The notes: generated by a model not told the origin, from the letters alone. A stretch of DNA of 64,000 nucleotides from Kibdelosporangium aridum (GCF_900176515.1 NZ_FWXV01000011.1:310001-374000), one strand, 5' to 3'; counted from the stretch's first letter, positions 17,400-26,297 are shown. Numbers and translations are program-made.

Positions 17400-17685
17400 G
17401 TCGATCCTCCACTGGTCCTTGCTGTGTTGGGACTGACCGGACTCACGTGCGGGCAGTGCGACCCGGTCCGCCAAGGCGCTCCATCAGTGCACAAGGCTCG
17501 TGTCAGCGATAACACTCATGATCGACACGGCTCCTGCGAAGAAGAGGCGCCCACAGGCAGTCCTTCACATGGGAGTGTGAACGTCAGGCGCAGCACAGGA
17601 CGAATGTTGTTCCACTGTGGACTCCCTTGTCCTGCCGATGAGCGGCGACCAGTCCATTGATCCGCTTCGACTCACCAGGATCGCA

Positions 17686-17703
17686 AACAACATATGTATG
17701 TAT
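17686..17703. promoter_or_regulatory. Site related to the fucose-type operator
   Basis: Sequence AACAACATATGTATGTAT. Against the reverse complement of the site at 32364 (AACAAACATATGATGTAT) it differs only by two compensating single-base indels. It lies about 290 bp upstream of the GH95 start. Assignment is weaker than for the other copies. Confidence 0.4.
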
Positions 17704-17806
17704 AGAGGACGCGCCCACATCCGTCCAGCCCTATACCCACAGACACCGCACGACCTAGGCATTCCTTGCGGAAAGACGATAGGGACCACCCAGCATCCCG
17801 TTAGCC

Positions 17807-17824
17807 AGACATCATATGTTTGGT
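17807..17824. promoter_or_regulatory. Fucose-type operator copy upstream of GH95
   Basis: Sequence AGACATCATATGTTTGGT matches 16 of 18 bases of ATACATCATATGTTTGTT at 32364-32381, including 14 in a row, which is striking in a high-GC genome. It lies about 410 bp upstream of the GH95 fucosidase start. Confidence 0.6.
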
Positions 17825-18086
17825 CACACCGATCCCAGAGGCGAAAGTTTCGAACTTCAGGCCGTGGACGACATGCCCCCTGGACGGCAGAGCCGGCCGT
17901 CAGTGCTCCACATTGGACAGTCACAGCGCTTGATCGCCAAGAGCCAGGCCGATTACGCGTCTTGACTATTGGAACGTTGTCGTTCAGAGTCTAGGGCAAG
18001 CATTGCCAGGGTTGCATCCATCCTTGGAGCCCCTGGCTTCGCCCACCCATGAGCCGATTCGCGCCTGCACGACGAACGGACAGTTA

Positions 18087-18100
18087 TGTTAGCGCTAACA
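18087..18100. promoter_or_regulatory. LacI-type palindromic operator upstream of the GH43-GH127 operon
   Basis: Perfect 14-bp palindrome TGTTAGCGCTAACA, about 230 bp upstream of the GH43 start. The near-identical copy at 7858-7871 precedes the GH84-GH43 operon, so one LacI-family repressor probably controls both. Confidence 0.7.
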
Positions 18101-18330
18101 CTCACGCTGAGCGCACTGCAGGTGGTTCGTCCTGAACCACCGATGGTCCTACCGCTCGCGATGGCCCAGCATCGTCCGAAACAGGGACTGCCGCCGCGAT
18201 ATCGGGTCTCCGTGGCCTAGCCCGGGAACATCCGACGGATCCGCTTCAGCGGGTTGATCTTGGATTTCTGAGTACTCACAACAGCCGTTCGGCACGGATC
18301 TGCCCGCACCTGCCCGGAAGGAGATACACG

Positions 18331-20403
18331 ATGTCTGCCGTACAGCGACGTGGCTGGCGGTCAAGGCTGGCGTCGATCATGGCAACGGTCCTGGTGAGCG
18401 GTGTTGTGGCCGCGCTCGGTGCGACACCGAGTACGGCAGCCACAGTCGACACGAGCGCTTGGTACGTCCTGGTGAACCGTAACAGCGGCAAGGCATTGGA
18501 CGTCTACAACCTCGCCACCAACGACGGCGCCCGGATCACCCAGTGGACCCGCGGCAACAGCGCCAACCAGCAGTGGCAGTTCGTCGATTCCGGCAACGGT
18601 TACTACCGTCTGAAGTCTCGCCACTCGGGCAAGGTTCTCGATGTCTCCAACTGGTCCACCGCGGACGGCGCCGGCATCGTCCAGTGGGCCGACGGCAATG
18701 GCGCCAACCAGCAGTTCCGTCTCAGCGACTCCGACGGCGGATACGTCCGCCTGATCAACCGCAACAGCGGCAAATCCGTCGAAGTGCAGAACGCGTCCAC
18801 AATGGATGGCGCCAACGTCGTCCAGTACACCGACTGGAACGGCGCCAACCAGCAGTGGCAACTCGTCCGAGTCGGCACCGGCAGCGGCGAGTGGCCACCG
18901 TCGACGCCGTACACCAACCCGGTCGTCTGGCAGGACTTCGCCGACATCGACATCATTCGCGTCGGCGACACGTACTACGCCTCCGCATCGACAATGCACT
19001 ACTCCCCCGGCGCCCCGATCCTGCGCTCCTACGACCTCGTCAACTGGGAGTTCGCCGGTCACTCCGTCCCCTCCCTGGACTTCGGATCCAAGTACGACCT
19101 CAACGGCAGCCGCGGCTACGTCCGTGGCATCTGGGCCTCGACCCTCAACTACCGGCCCAGCAACAAGACTTTCTACTGGGCAGGCTGCATCGACTTCGAC
19201 AACACCTACATCTACACGGCAAGCACTGTCGAAGGGCCGTGGACCCGGCACACCACGATCGACAACTGCTACTACGACGCCGGTCTGCTGATCGACGACA
19301 ACGACACCATGTACGTCGCCTACGGCAACACCACGATCAGCGTCGCCCAGCTGTCGGCCGACGGGCGCAGCCAGGTTCGGGCCCAGCAGGTGTTCAGCAC
19401 GCCCCCGAACGTCGGCACCTTGGAAGGAGCCCGCTTCTACAAGCGCAACGGCAGCTACTACATCTTCCTGACCCGCCCGGCCAACGGCCAGTACATCCTG
19501 AAGTCCGACAACGGCCCGTTCGGCCCGTACACCATGCGGCAACTCCTTCTCGACCTTCCCGGACCGATCCCGGGCGGCGGTGTTCCGCACCAGGGCGGGC
19601 TCGTGCAGACCCAGAACGGCCAGTGGCACTACATGTCCTTTGTAGACGCGTACCCCGGCGGCCGAGTCCCCGCACTGGCACCGATCTCATGGACCTCGGA
19701 TGGATGGCCTGTCCTGCAAACCGTCAACGGCACGTGGGGCGTGAACTACCCCTATCCCAACGTGCCTCGACCGCCGCGTACGGTCAAACCCCTCACGGGC
19801 ACTGACACGTTCCCAGGCACCACACTCGGGCCGCAATGGGAGTGGAACCACAACCCCGACAATTCCCGTTGGTCGGTCGACAACGGTCTGCGGCTGCAGA
19901 CCGCGACCGTCACCAACGACCTGTACTCCGCCCGCAACACACTGACGCACCGCATCCAAGGCCCCACGTCGACAGCGACGATCGAACTGGACTACAGCGG
20001 CATGCGTGACGGCGACCGCGCCGGGCTGGCCATGCTCCGCCAATCCTCGGCGTGGGTCGGGGTCAAACGCGACAACGGCGGCACACGGGTCGTGATGACC
20101 AACAACCTGACCATGGACAGCAACTGGAACACCACAGGTACCGGCACCGAAGCCGCGAGCGCCAACGTGTCAGGTGGCAGGATCTGGCTACGCATCCAGG
20201 CCGACATCCGCCCCGGGGCGAACCGGCAAGCCCGTTTCTCCTACAGCACCGACGGAGTCACCTTCACCGCACTGGGCCCCGCCTTCACGCTGAACAACAC
20301 ATGGCAGTTCTTCATGGGCTACCGGTACGGCATCTTCAACCACGCCACCCAGGCCCTCGGCGGCACGGTCACAGTCCGGCGCTTCGATCTGACAACGCCG
20401 TAA
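18331..20403 (+). CDS. Secreted GH43 enzyme with N-terminal ricin-type domain and C-terminal jelly roll
   Basis: 690-aa exported glycosidase. A signal peptide (about 1-37) is followed by a ricin B lectin domain (about 38-185, repeats ending NQQWQF, NQQFRL, NQQWQL). The GH43 propeller spans about 190-480: VWQDFADIDIIRVGDTYY carries the catalytic base region, YYDAGLLID the central Asp and TLEGARFYKRNG the general acid Glu. A concanavalin-like C-terminal domain of beta-xylosidase type ends the protein. It probably acts on xylan- or arabinan-type side chains. GGAAGGAGA precedes the ATG. The GH127 gene starts 20 bp after its stop, so the two form an operon. Confidence 0.92.
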   Translation: MSAVQRRGWRSRLASIMATVLVSGVVAALGATPSTAATVDTSAWYVLVNRNSGKALDVYNLATNDGARITQWTRGNSANQQWQFVDSGNGYYRLKSRHSGKVLDVSNWSTADGAGIVQWADGNGANQQFRLSDSDGGYVRLINRNSGKSVEVQNASTMDGANVVQYTDWNGANQQWQLVRVGTGSGEWPPSTPYTNPVVWQDFADIDIIRVGDTYYASASTMHYSPGAPILRSYDLVNWEFAGHSVPSLDFGSKYDLNGSRGYVRGIWASTLNYRPSNKTFYWAGCIDFDNTYIYTASTVEGPWTRHTTIDNCYYDAGLLIDDNDTMYVAYGNTTISVAQLSADGRSQVRAQQVFSTPPNVGTLEGARFYKRNGSYYIFLTRPANGQYILKSDNGPFGPYTMRQLLLDLPGPIPGGGVPHQGGLVQTQNGQWHYMSFVDAYPGGRVPALAPISWTSDGWPVLQTVNGTWGVNYPYPNVPRPPRTVKPLTGTDTFPGTTLGPQWEWNHNPDNSRWSVDNGLRLQTATVTNDLYSARNTLTHRIQGPTSTATIELDYSGMRDGDRAGLAMLRQSSAWVGVKRDNGGTRVVMTNNLTMDSNWNTTGTGTEAASANVSGGRIWLRIQADIRPGANRQARFSYSTDGVTFTALGPAFTLNNTWQFFMGYRYGIFNHATQALGGTVTVRRFDLTTP

Positions 20404-20423
20404 TCCGCGATCTTGGGAGAACA

Positions 20424-22745
20424 ATGTCGTCCTCACCGTTGAACCGGCGAAAGCTCTTTCAGGCCTTGGGTGTCGCAGGTGTGGCCACCACCGCACCAGC
20501 GCTGTTCACCACGCCCGCGCAGGCGGCTGCCATTCCTCCGGTCCGCACTGACATCGGCGTCTCGGCCCATCCCTTCGACCTCGGAGAGGTCCGGCTCACC
20601 GCGGGCCGCTGGCTGGACAACCAGAACCGCACCCTGTCCTACCTGCGGTTCGTCGACGTCAACCGGCTGCTGTACAACTTCCGTGCCAATCACCGGCTTT
20701 CGACCAACGGCGCGACCCCGCTCGGGGGCTGGGAAGCGCCGAACTTCCCGTTCCGCACCCACAGTCAGGGGCATTTCCTCACCGCGTGGGCGCAGGCGTG
20801 GGCCGTTCTTGGCGACACCACATGCCGTGACAAGGCAAATCACATGGTCGCGGAGCTGGCCAAGTGCCAGGCGAACAACTCCGCGGCCGGCTTCTCCACC
20901 GGTTACCTGGCGGGGTTCCCGGAGTCGGATCTGGATGCGCTTGAGGCAGGCACGCCCAAGGCCGTCTCCTACTACGCCATCCACAAGACGCTGGCCGGTC
21001 TGCTGGACGCGTGGCGGTACATCGGCAACACCCAGGCGCGTGACGTGCTGCTCCGGTTCGCCGGATGGGTGGACTGGCGCACCGGAAGGCTGTCCTACAG
21101 CCAGATGCAGACCGTGCTGCGAACAGAATTCGGCGGGATGAACGCCGTGCTGGCCGATCTGTACCAGCAGACGGGTGATTCCCGCTGGCTCGTCGCGGCG
21201 CAGCGATTCGACCACGCGGCCGTCTTCGACCCGTTGGCCGCAAACCGCGACCAGCTCAATGGCCTGCACGCCAACACGCAGGTACCCAAGTGGATCGGTG
21301 CCATTCGTGAGTACAAGGCCACCGGCACCACGCGCTACCGGGACATCGCCCGCAACGCCTGGAACATCACCGTCGCAGCGCACACCTACGTCATCGGAGG
21401 CAACAGCCAGGCTGAGCACTTCCGTGCGCCCAACGCCATCGCCTCCTACCTGAACACCGACACCGCCGAGGCGTGCAACACCTACAACATGCTGAAGCTG
21501 ACCAGGGAACTCTGGCTGCTTGACCCCAATGACGCCGGCTACTTCGACTACTACGAACGTGCCCTGCTCAATCACCTCATCGGCCAGCAGAACCCGACCG
21601 ACAGCCACGGCCACATCTGCTACTTCACCGGCCTCAACCCCGGTCACCGCCGCGGCAACACCGGGCCTGCGTGGGGCGGCGGCACCTGGAGCACCGACTA
21701 CGGCACCTTCTGGTGCTGCCAGGGCACAGGCCTGGAGACCAACACCAAGCTCGCCGACTCCATCTACTTCCACAACGGCACAACCCTGACGGTGAACCTC
21801 TACACGCCGTCAGTCCTGACGTGGTCGGCTCGCAACATCTCGGTCACCCAGACCACCAACTATCCGGCCAGCGACACGACCACCATCAGCGTGACGGGCA
21901 ACGTCAGCGGCTCGTGGACAATGCGCCTGCGCATCCCCGGATGGACCAGCAACGCAACCGTCAGCGTCAACGGGGTGGCCCAGAACATCGCAGCCACTCC
22001 CGGCAGCTACGCGAACCTCACCCGCACATGGACGTCCGGCGACACAGTCACCCTCCGCCTGCCCATGCGAGTGATCATGCGGCCCGCTAACGACAATCCG
22101 AATGTCGCAGCCATCACCTACGGCCCCGCGGTCCTGGCAGGCAACTACGGCAGCACCACGTTGAACCGATTGCCATCACTCAACGTCAACTCCATCACAC
22201 GCACCAGCACCTCGTCGCTCGCCTTCACCGCCACCGCCGACGGCACAACCGTGAACCTTGGCGCGTTCCACGACGCGCACGGCTACAACTACACCGTCTA
22301 CTGGAGCGTCGCCAGCGGCTCCGCGAGCTACCGGCTCGTCAACGCGGCCAGCGGCATGGTGCTCGGGATCCAGAACATGTCCCTCGCGGACGGCGCCATG
22401 GCCGTGCAGTGGCACGACAACGGCACCGCCGACCACAACTGGCAACTGATCACCGACGGCGGCAACGTCCGGATCCGCAACCTCAACAGCGGCAAGGTCC
22501 TTGGCGTCGAGAACATGTCGACCGCGGACAACGCCCGTGTCCTGCAGTGGTCCGACACCGGCACCGCCGACCACAAGTGGACTCTGATCGACAACAGCGA
22601 CGGCACGTACAAGATCCGGAACGTCAACAGCGGCAAACTCCTGGGCATCCTCAACGGCTCCAGCAGCGCAGGCGCCCAGGCGGTGCAGGACCCGGACAAC
22701 GGCTCAGCCGACAATCGATGGCGACTGGTACCCAACAGTTCCTGA
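20424..22745 (+). CDS. Tat-exported GH127-type beta-L-arabinofuranosidase with ricin-type domain
   Basis: 773-aa enzyme predicted to remove beta-L-arabinofuranose from arabino-oligosaccharides or hydroxyproline-linked glycans. A Tat signal (NRRKLFQALGVAGVATTAP) precedes the alpha/alpha barrel. The zinc-cysteine active site known for GH127/GH146 is visible: Glu349 and Cys351 (AEACNTYNM), Cys431 and Cys432 (FWCCQGTG). Beta-sandwich domains follow and a ricin B domain occupies about 632-773. The ATG at 20424 is the natural start; the same frame is open further upstream but antisense-like. Second gene of an operon with the GH43 enzyme. Confidence 0.93.
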   Translation: MSSSPLNRRKLFQALGVAGVATTAPALFTTPAQAAAIPPVRTDIGVSAHPFDLGEVRLTAGRWLDNQNRTLSYLRFVDVNRLLYNFRANHRLSTNGATPLGGWEAPNFPFRTHSQGHFLTAWAQAWAVLGDTTCRDKANHMVAELAKCQANNSAAGFSTGYLAGFPESDLDALEAGTPKAVSYYAIHKTLAGLLDAWRYIGNTQARDVLLRFAGWVDWRTGRLSYSQMQTVLRTEFGGMNAVLADLYQQTGDSRWLVAAQRFDHAAVFDPLAANRDQLNGLHANTQVPKWIGAIREYKATGTTRYRDIARNAWNITVAAHTYVIGGNSQAEHFRAPNAIASYLNTDTAEACNTYNMLKLTRELWLLDPNDAGYFDYYERALLNHLIGQQNPTDSHGHICYFTGLNPGHRRGNTGPAWGGGTWSTDYGTFWCCQGTGLETNTKLADSIYFHNGTTLTVNLYTPSVLTWSARNISVTQTTNYPASDTTTISVTGNVSGSWTMRLRIPGWTSNATVSVNGVAQNIAATPGSYANLTRTWTSGDTVTLRLPMRVIMRPANDNPNVAAITYGPAVLAGNYGSTTLNRLPSLNVNSITRTSTSSLAFTATADGTTVNLGAFHDAHGYNYTVYWSVASGSASYRLVNAASGMVLGIQNMSLADGAMAVQWHDNGTADHNWQLITDGGNVRIRNLNSGKVLGVENMSTADNARVLQWSDTGTADHKWTLIDNSDGTYKIRNVNSGKLLGILNGSSSAGAQAVQDPDNGSADNRWRLVPNSS

Positions 22746-22760
22746 TCGCGCCGATCACGG

Positions 22761-22779
22761 GCCGCTCGCGGCGAGCGGC
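22761..22779 (+). terminator. Short GC hairpin after the GH127 gene
   Basis: An 8-bp perfect stem (22761-22768 with 22772-22779) and 3-nt loop lie 16 bp past the GH127 stop codon. Confidence 0.55.
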
Positions 22780-22945
22780 GGTGTGGCAGTTTCGTCGAAA
22801 TCGCCGCCGGCCGCGGACGTTTCAACTGGTCCCGATGTTCATGGGGCGCTTCGATTTCAGCCCCTGAGTGACGGGAATGAGCTGTGCCGTAAGCGATCTT
22901 GGTCGCGGGCGGCGGGTTGACACCCGAATGCTCCGGATGCTACCC

Positions 22946-22969
22946 ATTTCTGGGAGCGCTCCCAGAAAT
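22946..22969. promoter_or_regulatory. CebR-type operator upstream of the LPMO gene
   Basis: A perfect 24-bp palindrome whose core, TGGGAGCGCTCCCA (22951-22964), is identical to the CebR cellobiose-repressor box known in Streptomyces. It lies about 30 bp upstream of the LPMO start, in position to block its promoter. This implies induction by cello-oligosaccharides. Confidence 0.85.
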
Positions 22970-22999
22970 CCTCACCCCTGCACCCGAGGGAGACATCTC

Positions 23000-24307
23000 G
23001 TGCGACATCGACGCAACGGCGCGTTCCTTGCCGCTGTGCTTGGCTCGGCCGTGGTCGGCGCCTTGCTGGTCGTTCCAGCCACAACAGCACAGGCCCACGG
23101 CGGCATGACGTTTCCGTCCACCCGAACACATGCCTGCTACGTCGACGGGAAAGCCGGGGGTGGCGGCGACCTGAACCCGCAGAACCCGGCGTGCAAGGCG
23201 GCCGTGGCCATCGGCGGCAAACAACCGTTGTGGGACTGGTTCGGCAACCTGATCAGCAACGCGGGCGGCAGGCACCGCGAGATCATCCCGGACGGCAAGC
23301 TGTGCGGCCCCACCACCAAGTACGACGGCTACAACCTGGCCCGCACGGACTGGCCGACCACCCAGCTGCAGTCCGGCGCCGCGATCACGTTCCGGTACAA
23401 CGCCTGGGCGCCGCACCCCGGCACATGGAGCCAGTACATCACCCGTGACGGCTGGAACCCCAGCCAGCCGTTGAAGTGGTCGGACCTGGAGTCAGCGCCG
23501 TTCAACAGCGTCACCAACCCGCCGATCAACGGCAGCGGGCCGGAAGGCGCCGAGTACACGTGGAGCGGGCGGCTGCCGAACAAGTCCGGCAGGCACATCA
23601 TCTACTCGATCTGGCAGCGGTCGGACAGCCCTGAGGCGTTCTACAACTGCTCGGACGTGAACTTCGGCGGCAGCAGCGGACCTCCGGACACCCAGCCGCC
23701 CACCGCGCCCGGAACCCCAGCCGTCAGCGGCGTCACCGGTACGACGGCACAGCTGAGCTGGCCCGCGGCAACCGACAACGTCGGCGTGACCGAGTACGAG
23801 GTATACCGCCGGACCGGCACCACCGACGTGCTCGTCTCCTCCTCCGGCGGCACCTCGCTCGCCCTCACCGGCCTGTCGCCGCAGACCGTGTACGGTTACT
23901 ACGTCGTGGCCAAGGACGCTGCCGGGAACCGCTCCCCCGCGTCCACAGTGGTCAGTTTCACCACGACATCCACGCCACCGCCTGGCAACTGCCAGGTCGG
24001 CTACACCGTGCCCAGTCAGTGGTCCGGCGGCTTCACGGCGAACCTGAAGGTCACCAACACCGGTTCGGCCGCCATCGACGGCTGGACTCTGCAGTGGACA
24101 CACGCCGACGGGCAGAAGGTGACCCACGCGTGGAACGCGCAGGTTTCCCAGCCAGCGGCCGAGGTGAGCGCACAGAACGGCGGTTCCAACCGCGTCATCG
24201 CGCCGGGTGCGACTGTCGAGTTCGGATTCAACGGCACGATCACCGCATCGACCGCCACCGCACCAACCACCTTCACGCTCAACGGAACGAGTTGTGCCAC
24301 ATCCTGA
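23000..24307 (+). CDS. AA10 lytic polysaccharide monooxygenase with FnIII and CBM2 domains
   Basis: 435-aa secreted copper enzyme that oxidatively cleaves crystalline cellulose or chitin. The signal peptide ends at TTAQA, so the mature protein begins with His33 (HGGMTFPSTRTHACY), the first histidine-brace ligand; the second is likely the histidine in NAWAPHPGTW. The AA10 domain runs to about 225, an FnIII domain from about 230 to 325, and a CBM2 cellulose-binding domain (CQVGYTVPSQWSGGFTANL to the terminal Cys) ends it. The GTG at 23000 has AGGGAGA upstream; earlier in-frame starts would overlap the CebR-type operator. CBM2 and the operator favour cellulose as substrate. Confidence 0.93.
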   Translation: MRHRRNGAFLAAVLGSAVVGALLVVPATTAQAHGGMTFPSTRTHACYVDGKAGGGGDLNPQNPACKAAVAIGGKQPLWDWFGNLISNAGGRHREIIPDGKLCGPTTKYDGYNLARTDWPTTQLQSGAAITFRYNAWAPHPGTWSQYITRDGWNPSQPLKWSDLESAPFNSVTNPPINGSGPEGAEYTWSGRLPNKSGRHIIYSIWQRSDSPEAFYNCSDVNFGGSSGPPDTQPPTAPGTPAVSGVTGTTAQLSWPAATDNVGVTEYEVYRRTGTTDVLVSSSGGTSLALTGLSPQTVYGYYVVAKDAAGNRSPASTVVSFTTTSTPPPGNCQVGYTVPSQWSGGFTANLKVTNTGSAAIDGWTLQWTHADGQKVTHAWNAQVSQPAAEVSAQNGGSNRVIAPGATVEFGFNGTITASTATAPTTFTLNGTSCATS

Positions 24308-24341
24308 CGCGCGTTCCCAGCAGCGAAAGGAAATGACCCGC

Positions 24342-24890
24342 ATGCGGCGAATCGTCACCGTGGCTGTGCTTCTGCTGGCCGGCTGTTCCAGCGAGCCGCA
24401 GTCCCACAGCCACGGTGTCGTTCCGGCGGCCAGCTCCGGCGCCGCGGCGCTCGGCCAGCACTTCACGTCGTTGCCTGATGTGTCCGCCTGGGTGCAGCGA
24501 TCCACCGACGAGTGCGACGACGTGAAGACGGCGTCGAAGGAGGAACTGGCCGACTATCTCGGTCCACTGCGGTATTCCTGGTACGAGCCGTTCGTCGCGG
24601 AGTGGGCGACGTGCTCGGTGAAACCACACGCCAAGCTCGGCCTGGTGCTGTTCAAACCGGACCAGCAGCGGGCGCTGCAGGAGTTCTGGCAGCGCGGGAT
24701 GTCGACCGGGCAGCTCACTGACAACCCCGACTGGGCCTTCGGCAACGGGTTCGCGATCACCGCCGGGCAAGTGGGCACCGAACGCCTTGGCTTGCACTAC
24801 CTGTGGTGCCGACCAGTCGACATCCCCAACGCCCACACCGTGCCCGCTGACGTCGACGGTTGCACGTACGTCACTTGGCATCACCATTAG
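24342..24890 (+). CDS. Lipoprotein of unknown function downstream of the LPMO
   Basis: 182-aa predicted lipoprotein: MRRIVTVAVLLLAGC with a lipobox ending at Cys15, then a short linker containing HSHG and a soluble domain. The domain holds a pair of cysteines near the middle (ECDD, ATCSV), another pair near the end (LWCRP, DGCTYV) and a C-terminal HHH. It starts about 35 bp after the LPMO stop and is probably co-transcribed with it. Histidine-rich ends next to a copper enzyme hint at metal handling, which is inference only. An ATG at 24333 is an alternative start, but the AAAGGA site is too close to it. No family recognised. Confidence 0.75.
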   Translation: MRRIVTVAVLLLAGCSSEPQSHSHGVVPAASSGAAALGQHFTSLPDVSAWVQRSTDECDDVKTASKEELADYLGPLRYSWYEPFVAEWATCSVKPHAKLGLVLFKPDQQRALQEFWQRGMSTGQLTDNPDWAFGNGFAITAGQVGTERLGLHYLWCRPVDIPNAHTVPADVDGCTYVTWHHH

Positions 24891-24906
24891 GGATTCGTAC
24901 AGATAC

Positions 24907-24934
24907 GAAGGGCTCGCCGGTCGGCGAGCCCTTC
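24907..24934. terminator. Bidirectional hairpin between the lipoprotein and esterase genes
   Basis: A perfect 12-bp stem (24907-24918 with 24923-24934) and 4-nt loop lie between convergent genes, with A and T at the stem ends, so it may terminate both. Confidence 0.8.
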
Positions 24935-24958
24935 ATCGCGGTCAGATCAGGTTGTCGT

Positions 24959-25888
24959 TCAGAGTCCGAAGAACGCGATGGCCTGCGCGGCCATGCCACC
25001 GGACGGCAGGCTGTGCCCGGCGCCTTGGATGCTGTACGCCTCCACTGGGACAGTGCCGGAACTGCTCGCGTAGCGACGGCGGTTCCAATTGGGCTGAGGC
25101 GTGTCACTGGACGTCGGCGTCTGGCTCAGCCCGAACACGTTGGTCCACTGCTCGATTTCCTCTTCCAGCAACGAGTACGGCACGAGTGTGTCGGCAGTGC
25201 CGTGCCACAGTTGCATGCGCGGGCGAGGGCCGGTGTAGCCGGGGTAGGCCTGCCGGACCGCGTCTCCCCACTGCTGCGGGGTACGGTTCATGCTTCCGCC
25301 TGTGCACTTGCTTCGCCCGGGCGGGAAGTCCGCCGCGCCGGCGAAGCAGTTGAAGGGCACGCCCATGAACGCGGCGCCTGCCTTGAACACGTCCGGGTAG
25401 ACAGCCAGCATGTGGTTGGTCATCATGCCGCCGGACGATGATCCGGTGGCGAAGACCCGGTTCGGGTCGCCGCCGTAGCGCTGCTGGGCATAGGTCACCA
25501 TCGACACGATCGAGACCGGGTCGCTGCCGCCGCCACGGCGCTTGGCCGCGTCCGACCAGGTGTCGAAGCACTTGCCGAACCCGGCCTGCTGCTGCGCGCT
25601 CGGGTAGATGACGATGAACCCCTGCCGGTCGGCCAGCGAGGCGAACTCACTGCTGGAGTAGAAGCCGGGTCCCGAGCCACCGCAGCCGTGCATCGCCACC
25701 ACGATGGCTGGGTTGGCCGGACGGGAATCAGGCACGTAGATGTGCATGCGCATCCCGCCTGGGTTGTTGCCGAAGCTGGTGACCTCGGTCAACGACGCCG
25801 CGGCCGCGGGAGTGGCCATCGGGAGGACGAGACCGGCCAAGGCCAGTGACACGACTGCGGCGACTGAGAGCTTTCGTCTGATCTTCAT
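24959..25888 (-). CDS. Secreted CE1/PHB-depolymerase-type esterase
   Basis: 309-aa exported serine esterase of the family holding acetylxylan esterases, feruloyl esterases and short-chain PHA depolymerases. A signal peptide (about 1-31) precedes the fold. Visible are the oxyanion segment AMHGCGGSG, the nucleophile in ATGSSSGGMM, an Asp in LWHGTADTLVPY and the His in GAGHSLPSGG. In this neighbourhood an acetyl- or feruloyl-xylan esterase role is more likely than PHA degradation. The ATG at 25888 has AAAGGAG upstream. A 12-bp palindrome sits just upstream of the ribosome binding site. Confidence 0.9.
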   Translation of the reverse strand: MKIRRKLSVAAVVSLALAGLVLPMATPAAAASLTEVTSFGNNPGGMRMHIYVPDSRPANPAIVVAMHGCGGSGPGFYSSSEFASLADRQGFIVIYPSAQQQAGFGKCFDTWSDAAKRRGGGSDPVSIVSMVTYAQQRYGGDPNRVFATGSSSGGMMTNHMLAVYPDVFKAGAAFMGVPFNCFAGAADFPPGRSKCTGGSMNRTPQQWGDAVRQAYPGYTGPRPRMQLWHGTADTLVPYSLLEEEIEQWTNVFGLSQTPTSSDTPQPNWNRRRYASSSGTVPVEAYSIQGAGHSLPSGGMAAQAIAFFGL

Positions 25889-25903
25889 TGCCGAACTCCT
25901 TTG

Positions 25904-25915
25904 TTCCGCGCGGAA
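25904..25915. promoter_or_regulatory. Palindrome in the esterase 5' leader
   Basis: Perfect 12-bp palindrome TTCCGCGCGGAA, 16 bp upstream of the esterase start codon and just before its ribosome binding site. It is a candidate repressor site or small hairpin; it differs from the LacI-type boxes elsewhere in the window. Confidence 0.4.
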
Positions 25916-26137
25916 ACTGCCGACATGCGCGGTTGAGTGCGGGCGTGCGTGCACGACCCGCGTTACAGGGCTGGAGTACGCGTGGTGTGTCCGCCGACAA
26001 GCCGCGTGGGTCGACCAGTCGGCGTAGCAACAGTCACAGAGGCGACGCGCGCCTTGGGTGCCACGCGATCAGGTGCCAGGCGGAGTGGGCAGCGACTGCT
26101 GTGCCTGGTGCCTGGATCGGCCACCATGACCATCGCG

Positions 26138-26173
26138 TGACACTTAGCATGTACCTCGGTACAGAAAGTGTCA
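26138..26173. promoter_or_regulatory. Nested inverted repeats, candidate operator
   Basis: An outer inverted repeat TGACACTT/AAGTGTCA (26138-26145 and 26166-26173) encloses an inner one TGTACC-TC-GGTACA (26150-26163). The two centres differ by one base. It lies between the esterase and the PaaX-like regulator, 125 bp before the latter, so it may be a regulator site. Confidence 0.5.
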
Positions 26174-26297
26174 ATGCACCGTCCCGGTCGGTGAGAACCC
26201 GTGCGACACAAGGTGATCACGCAGACCGACAGCACGGCTCAGGCCGTCTACAGTCAGGTGTCGAAAGGTCCGCCTGAACCTTGCCGGAGCCGTCGCT

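Larger units (their letters stand above)
17400..18330. other. Long intergenic control region between divergent GH95 and GH43-GH127 transcripts
   Basis: About 930 bp without a convincing gene; short open frames here lack conserved protein features. It is visibly richer in A/T than its surroundings between about 17680 and 17830. It contains the fucose-type operator at 17807-17824, a related site at 17686-17703 and the LacI-type palindrome at 18087-18100. The length suggests two separately controlled promoters. Confidence 0.7.
25889..26297. other. Intergenic region between divergent esterase and PaaX-like genes
   Basis: About 410 bp with no supportable gene. It holds the palindrome TTCCGCGCGGAA (25904-25915) in the esterase leader and the nested inverted repeat at 26138-26173. 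Promoters for both divergent genes should be here, but I could not assign -35/-10 boxes. Confidence 0.6.

Noticed and set aside
17617-17994. 125-codon open frame in the intergenic region before GH43
   Set aside because: No ribosome binding site, no conserved features, and it spans operator-like sites in an A/T-richer control region.
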